From contig JAQFVV010001039.1 in the NCBI GenBank assembly GCA_028023455.1, forward strand, positions 61,012 to 125,011: a stretch of 64,000 nt of DNA. Reading direction: 5' to 3'. The notes beneath the pieces were generated by a model. That model did no database searches, was not told where the DNA came from, and was given only the letters and a program-made list of their open reading frames with translations. The DNA is from Epiperipatus broadwayi (Eukaryota; Onychophora; Udeonychophora; Euonychophora; Peripatidae). The translations under genes and the position numbers were made by a program. Shown here one piece after another: positions 55,473 through 64,000 of this stretch; the first letter of the stretch is position 1; each line of letters starts with the position of its first letter.

Positions 55473-55850
55473 TCAATTAGCCCATCTTTTTGATATAGCA
55501 AAACATGCTTCTTTATGATTAATGGCAAATAAATCTTCTGCTTTGAAGTAAGCCTCATTTACCTTCAGTTTAACATCATGCCTCTCAATACAAACCAATT
55601 TTGCAGAGGTGGGTTCAAACTCATGTCTTGATACTTTTTGATGGTGTGCAAAAGTTGAAGTCCATTCTGGGTTAGTATGTGACTTATTGTACCTATACTT
55701 ATGCTGTGACAACCCAGTAGCTATGGTGGCTCTGGTTTCACTGTAGTATGAGACTTTGCATCCATTGTTAGGGCATGCAATGTTATACACAGCCTCTGGC
55801 ATCTGATTAGAAGCTATGGTGTCTTTAGTATTGTTAATAAGCCTATTAGT
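55473..55850 (-). pseudogene. PLE-A-related GIY-YIG fragment (PLE-E)
   Basis: From about 55850 the minus frame reads RLINNTKDT, then AVYNIACPNNGC, SYYSETRATIATGLSQHKYR, ERHDVKLKVNEAYF and finally ISKRWAN with a stop. It is collinear with residues 595-715 of PLE-A. The glycine of YIG is Ser here, and an RLAQH arginine is Gly (GLSQH), so the nuclease is probably dead. Only the nuclease and the 3' region (to about 55365) remain; the rest is truncated. Confidence 0.9.
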
Positions 55851-55860
55851 TCACAATCCC

Positions 55861-58202
55861 TTTTTATTACTAATTGCAGACAAATATTATTAGCTATATT
55901 AGTATCCTGTATTTTAGGATTCTGTTATATTTAAGGAGAGATACAAATCCAATAAATTTAATCATATATTATTAATTAATAACATGATTACAATATAATG
56001 TTTACCACAACTGGATTTTATCAGAGATGAAAGTATATAATACAAGATACAACTAAATATTTACTAGATGTTCCTTCTCCAGAAAACAATATTACTCTAT
56101 ATCAATTGTCATGCTATTTCATGGTATATAGGTAATTGATTAATTTTCTGGTATGTTACATCATAAATAGTGACTATTTGTAATGGCATGGTAATAGATA
56201 TTAAAAGATATGTGAACTCTAGCTTTAGCATTCAACTATTTTATGTGCAATTAAAAAAATAGACTTCATTTAATTTTTTCTTTTTTATAAAAAAGGTTGT
56301 CATGAACAACTGTAGCTAAATATTTTCTTATTGTGAAACATAATAAACAGACATTTAAAATTATGTATATTTATATATATAATTCAAATAAAAAGAAATA
56401 TTTTACTTTCTTAAGTAAAAAAAAATCAATATTTTTAAAATAATTTTACAATAAATATCTAGATTCATTAAGACTCACTCCTCTGAGCTGCGTATTAATC
56501 TTCTTTATAATCAAAGAGGATTTAATAAATAGTTATGTTTTTCATTATACATATTGTTGAATACTAAAAGAAGAGAGCATATTACTTCCTATAACAATGG
56601 TAAGCACAAATCTTATAAAAAAAAATTTTGTTGGATATATATATATATGACTACCTTTTTTCTTGTCTTATAACTGGATTAGTCATCTGTTTATAATTTT
56701 TAATTCACTTTTTTTTTTGCCTATAGTTGATGAGAGATTTGTTGGGTTATAATATTTACACTTATCAATAAGATTGATTCATATAAAAGTTGACTGTTTA
56801 CAGAAATTTAAGTAAGATAAGTAAGAGAGCAAAAAGAACATTGAATTAACATAAAGATGACAATTAATATAGTAGAAAAAAATTAAAGTATAAATTATGT
56901 ATAAATTAAAACTAATTTTCTAAAGGCTTAACAGTGTACAAAAATATAAACCAGAAACAATAACCAGGACATGGTTGTTAACTTGATAATGTAGAAAATT
57001 AAGGAAAATACAAAAGAAAAATGTAGTTTTTGATTTAACATATAAGATAATTACAGGTTAGATCGGATTAAACAATTAAATATAGAAATGGTAAATTATC
57101 AGAATCATTGCAAAAATGGATTAAAAGATTTAAAAGATTTTCTTTGGTAATATTATATCTTCATTAAATGAAAAATAAATTCAAACCATTATAGTGAAAT
57201 AGATAATTTAATAATAAAAGAAGTAATAATACTTTACTGGATAAAAATAACATAGGATAATGAATTGAGATGTCAATTGAAAATATAAAACCTTGAAAAA
57301 AAATAGTTTGAAAGAATTTAATAGAATGTAATTAAAACTCAGAAGGATAGAATTTTTTTCCCATCAGTTATGATTTTCTTGAGAAAGATCCAATGTAATA
57401 TTATTGAAGATCTTAAAAAAATAAATTTCCAGAGAGTAGATAAATTTCTATTTGGAAGAAATTTGAATTTAAGAAATATAGAAGATAATATTTACAAATA
57501 GAGTGATATAAACTATCCTTAATAAACACATATATGTGTATGTGTTAGTGATCGAAAAGATTAATAAATAATGAAAATAATTTATTATAACCAGGAATAT
57601 ATAGACTCTCTTTACTAATAAATCATTAAAGATTACTGTTTCTTTTTTTACATTTTTAATATTTAATTGAGAGCTCTTTTGATATTTTCATGTCATTTTT
57701 AAAACTGAAACATATAGAAATAGATAGGGAAAGAAGCAGATACAGAGAAAGGGAAAGTTAGTATTAATACTAATTTTTCCCAAAAAAACATTTCATTAAA
57801 TTACATTTATTATTTTGTTAAAATTTTTTTTTTTTTTTTAAATTTAGTCTGGAGATGAGAAACTTTTATAAAAAAAATGTATTTACAAATCAAGATTTAA
57901 TGATTTTCTAACTAAAGATGATCTTATAAAAAAGTAATTCTTGTTTATTTGATAAATTTATAGAAGAGTTGAAAAGCGAATGTTGTTTTAGTAATAAGTT
58001 AGATTTGAAAAAAAAAGGATCTGTGGATCTTTATTTGCGATGATACAGCTTTACTTGTCGATTGTGAAGATAAGTTTAACAAAATATTATTAAGCCAAAA
58101 AAAACTAAAGCAATTAAAATAAATAATATAAAAAAGATTATGTACATGCTTTGAATTGGAATAATAAAAAAGATTTTTAATTGATGGAAAGGCTGACTAA
58201 TT
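55861..58202. other. AT-rich non-coding stretch
   Basis: No supported gene or element. A TA tract lies at about 56636-56648. Confidence 0.5.
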
Positions 58203-58204
58203 AA

Positions 58205-58461
<257 letters not shown>

Positions 58462-58489
58462 ACTATTCAATTCAATTCAATTCAATATC

Positions 58490-60600
<2,111 letters not shown>

Positions 60601-60659
60601 ATATGCAGCAACATGGTCATTGTTAAAACAACCATCAGTGCTGTGAATGCTGCAAAGAA

Positions 60660-60905
60660 AACTATCATACAACTAACATTCAAAGTGACATGCGGACAAA
60701 CTAAATAAGCTCCTCAAACTTTAGAACTCTGACTTTTTTGCTTTTTTATTTTTTATATTGTTATAGTCCATTAACCAGAAAGTGTAACCACTAAATTCAT
60801 TTATATGTGTTTACCCTAATATTATTCATTGTATGTTAAATTTCAAATTTTCTACATGTAAACTTATATAAACCATTGAGATCAATAAAGCCTTTATTGA
60901 AACGT
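60660..60905 (+). other. Possible 3' end of a plus-strand retroelement
   Basis: Ends gatcaataaagcctttattg followed by aaacg and a GTA/ATA microsatellite. A polyadenylation-like AATAAA just before a simple-repeat tail resembles LINE or SINE 3' ends. No coding part. Confidence 0.35.
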
Positions 60906-60930
60906 AGTAGTAGTAGTAGTAGTAGAAGTA

Positions 60931-60980
<50 letters not shown>
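60906..60980. repeat. Compound microsatellite (GTA)n(ATA)n
   Basis: Short array between the 3' end of LINE-2 (minus) and the plus-strand tail at 60905; it could be the shared tail of both. Confidence 0.9.
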
Positions 60981-60984
60981 TCAA

Positions 60985-63825
60985 TTTATTTACCGTACAA
61001 AACTAGAGCATTAACCAATTACAGAATTGCACCATAACAACTGTAGAATAATATACATAAATAATATATATATATATATATATAATTGAGTAAAAATGAC
61101 AAATTATTAATATAATTAGTCTAAAGTAAAAATATTTTCATTAGTAAAATCATGATTATAGGTATTAGTCAAATGAAACAAAGGTGAAAATTTTAATATG
61201 TTAGAGTGACAAACCTTAATATAAAATAATGTAAATGTAAGTGTTTTATGTAAACAATTATTAAAAGTAATATTTGAAATTTTTTTAGTTAATATAATTT
61301 TCTGATTGACATGGTTATATAAAATTTTAAGATCTCTCATTTTTCTTCTAATGGATAGGGATAGATAATGATCATTTAACTTAATATACTTGGAAAATTT
61401 ATCATAAACCAATTAAATTTTAATAATATCTTATTTGGAACTGGGATTTCAAACAACAGATCTATATTCTAAAATAGGCTAAACCAAAGAGAGGAAAAAT
61501 TTATATTTTGTAAAACTATTAAATTGTCTACCATGCCTTAAAATTGCACCAATAATTTTAAAAGCCTTATTTAATACATTTTCAATATGATGATGAAATG
61601 ATCCATTGCTTGCAAAAATAATATCAAGGTCTTTCTGAATATCAACAAATTTTATATTATGATCTTCAATATAATAAGGACAAATTATCATTTAAGATTT
61701 TTTGGAATAAGAAACTGTTAAACATTTATCCATATTAATATCCATTTTATTATCTCTATACCATTTCACAAAATTATTAATATCTTTTTGTAATAATATG
61801 CAATCATTAATTGAGTTGATATTCCTAAAAATTTTACAGTCATCTGCATAACATAAAATATGTGAAAATTCCAAACTCTCTCCCAAGCCATCAATGTAAA
61901 TGTTAAACAATAGAGGTGCAAGGATACTGCCCTGAGGTACTTCTATATTACAATAATATGGATTAGAAGAATTATTCTTAAACTTTACATAAGATATTCT
62001 CTTCCTAATAAAAGATTCAAACTATGCAATCAAATTATAGGAAAAACCTAATTTATACATTTTGTTAAGTAATTTGGAATGATCCACTTTATCAAATGCC
62101 TTGGATAAATCAAAATAAACAACATCTAAATGACACTGATTCTCAAAGGCATTAGCAATGTGATTTGTTATTGTTAAAAGATTAGTTTCAGTTGATCTTC
62201 CAGGTAAAAAACTATGTTGCACAGGAACAAAAATATTATTTATGTCATTAGCAATTGTCTTATAACCATATCTTTCAAATGTGTGTGCAAGTGTATGAAG
62301 CACAGAAATTGGTCTAAAATTATTAATATTAGCTTTTGAACCATTTTTAAAAATAGGTGTAACTTTGGTAAGTTTTAGAGAGTTAGGAAAAATACAATTT
62401 TTAATGGAACAATTAAGAATATAACATAAAGGAGCAGCAATATATTCTGCACAAGCTTTATAAATGAAAGAAGGTATATTGTCACAACCTATAGTTGAAT
62501 GTGTGTTGAGTTCTTTGACAGCTGATATAATATCACTATTGTTGAAACAATCAATAGAAATGCTATCATTAAAACATCCATTAGTCAAATTAAACCCAGA
62601 TAGTGGAGAATTTCCAAATAATTCAAAAAAGTGAACCGAGAAGTCATCAGCACTGAAAGATGAATTATAATCTAATTGAGACTTTCTTTGGTAATGCCAG
62701 AACTTTTAATAAAAGACCAAAATTCTTTAGAATTATCTGACAAATTGAGCTCCATATTTTTAATATAGTTTTGATAATCAATTTTCTGAATAGCTTTAAC
62801 CAATCTTCTATAATTAACAAAATTACAGTAAAAAAAGTATATTTAGTGTTTTAATGTACTGCTTATGATGATACAATCTCCTTCTAATAATTTTTTTAAG
62901 TTTATCCCAGAACCAAAAAGGGAAATAATAATTGTGAGAGTCGTTTTTTTTTTTGGGTTATAAAAATCAATCAGATCATTAAATACTTGATTAAAAAAGT
63001 CAATATTATAATTAACATCTGTTGAGGAATATAACGGGCTCCAATGAAAATTAGAAATTATCTTACACAGACCCATATTATCCCCCGTTTTATAACATCT
63101 TTTAATATTTAAAGGAACATGCCACTTAAAATAATTTATTTTAACAAAAAATTCAATAGGTGGGTGATGTAAATCAATAAAAAAATTAAGAGATGAAACA
63201 CAAAAACATTTAATCTTAGGTGAGTTACTTAGAACATAATCAAGTTTTCGATTATAAGAATTTAAATATATAGGGTATATGAGCACAGATTTTCACAGGA
63301 CCCATCCATCCCTTACCACTCTATCTCATATCACTGATACACTTAAACACATTTATGTCGAAAAGATAAATAATCACCAATATAAGTATTTCATGCTAAA
63401 CCAGCAACCATCAATTGGTCCAGATTATCATCTCTACACATATATGCAATAAGTGCTCAGATATATATTAAGATAGCTAATCTTCATACTTTAATGGACA
63501 GGCTTCAATCCACTCCACTCTCCAATACTTCAACCGTCCATCCAAGTGAATTTAAATGGGAATTATGCTGTTTTAAATTCAAAAAATTAAAGAATTGTAA
63601 CATCCTTTATGCTTTGTGTGATAAAGAAGAAATATCAAAAGAAGCATTATCAAATAAATCAGGAATGTTAAAATCTCCAGTAATGATAATATTTATTTTA
63701 CAATCAATCAAAAATTCTTCAAATGTACAAAGTAAGGCATCCAAATCAGAAAAAGACATGGCTGGCCTTATATAAACATTCCCTAATAATAATTTTTTAT
63801 GATGATCAAGGGAAACCTCACACAA
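60985..63825 (-). pseudogene. Jockey/CR1-like LINE with endonuclease and RT (LINE-2)
   Basis: Minus-strand order: APE endonuclease fragment with LGNVYIRPAMSFSDL and IIITGDFNIPDL (63825-63607); after an inserted 280 bp the endonuclease C-terminal RKLDYVLSNSP (near 63245); a degraded linker; RT from 62588 with GCDNIPSFI, PISVLHTLAHTFERYGY, FLPGRSTETNLLT, LDVVYFDLSKAFDKVDH, EVPQGSILAPLLFNIYI and the catalytic YADDCKIF near 61845; then a C-terminal region to about 61116. Stop codons occur at several points (for example near 62022, 61692 and 61479). Related to LINE-1 but clearly diverged. Confidence 0.85.
63268..63547. mobile_element. 280-bp insertion inside the LINE-2 endonuclease
   Basis: Flanked by the perfect 10-bp direct repeat gaatttaaat at 63258-63267 and 63548-63557. 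The LINE frame leading in (KQHNSHLNS) and the frame leading out (YNRKLDYVLSN) are continuous if the insert and one repeat copy are ignored, so the boundaries are exact. The insert has no ORF, no poly-A, no clear terminal inverted repeats, and no recognisable tRNA promoter or hammerhead. Confidence 0.8.
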
Positions 63826-64000
63826 CATTGATAATAATAATAATAATAATAACAACAACAACAACAACAGCAACAACAACAATAATAATAATAACAACAA
63901 TAACAATACAACAATAACAACAACAATAATAATAATAATAAGTAATAATAATAATAATAATAGTAGTAGTAGTAATACTACTACTACTACTACTGCTACT
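63826..64000. repeat. Compound AAT/AAC/AGT microsatellite at the window end
   Basis: Irregular mix of AAT, AAC and AGT units ending in ACT units at the window edge. It abuts the 5' end of LINE-2 as at 60402. Confidence 0.9.

Overview
This is a very A+T-rich stretch of an invertebrate animal genome. It is built almost entirely of transposable elements, simple repeats and their debris. No intact host gene was recognised. The evidence for an animal is the element mix: Penelope-like elements (PLEs) with GIY-YIG endonucleases, a Ty3/Gypsy-type LTR retrotransposon, an RTE-type LINE 3' end, Jockey/CR1-like LINEs, tRNA-derived SINE-like insertions and long TA and AAT/AGT microsatellites. This would fit a repeat-rich mollusc (for example a cephalopod) or a cnidarian, but nothing here fixes the phylum.

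Layout. 1-10 kb: AT-rich DNA with a TA microsatellite, a degenerate direct repeat (3.4-4.0 kb), an RTE LINE 3' end (5.76-6.22 kb, minus) and a decayed LTR-like direct-repeat pair (6.4/9.6 kb). 10.5 kb: a 111-bp tRNA-derived retroposon with a 17-bp target-site duplication (TSD). 13.5-14.3 kb: a dispersed repeat whose second copy lies at 51.8-52.5 kb. 14.9-15.1 kb: a minus-strand SINE-like element. 16.0-17.8 kb: two related ORF-less elements carrying complete hammerhead self-cleaving ribozymes, one of them with two identical ribozymes exactly 454 nt apart. 21.1-24.8 kb: a recent PLE insertion made of two nearly identical copies joined head to head, with a 14-bp TSD. 26.3-39.9 kb: a Gypsy element with LTRs of about 2.27 kb. 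Its 5' LTR was later hit by a second head-to-head PLE (27.0-28.9 kb, also a 14-bp TSD) and by a 1.73-kb terminal-inverted-repeat DNA transposon (30.4-32.1 kb). 40-43.6 kb: the least repeat-like part, with short coding-like patches that I cannot identify. 44.1-45.4 kb: a third inverted-end PLE. 45.9-48.7 kb: an unassigned coding trace and a Gypsy-like gag relic. 49.5-51.1 and 55.4-55.9 kb: two more PLE relics. 58.2-64 kb: two decayed LINEs on the minus strand separated by long AAT/AGT microsatellites; the second has a 280-bp insertion with a 10-bp TSD in its endonuclease region.

How the parts work together. PLE, LINE and Gypsy polymerases are the only recognisable enzymes. The short elements (hammerhead units, SINEs, TIR element) have no ORF and would have to be mobilised in trans. 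The repeated head-to-head architecture of the PLE insertions and the hammerhead units is the most notable organisational theme. All boundaries were read by eye; no alignment or folding program was run.
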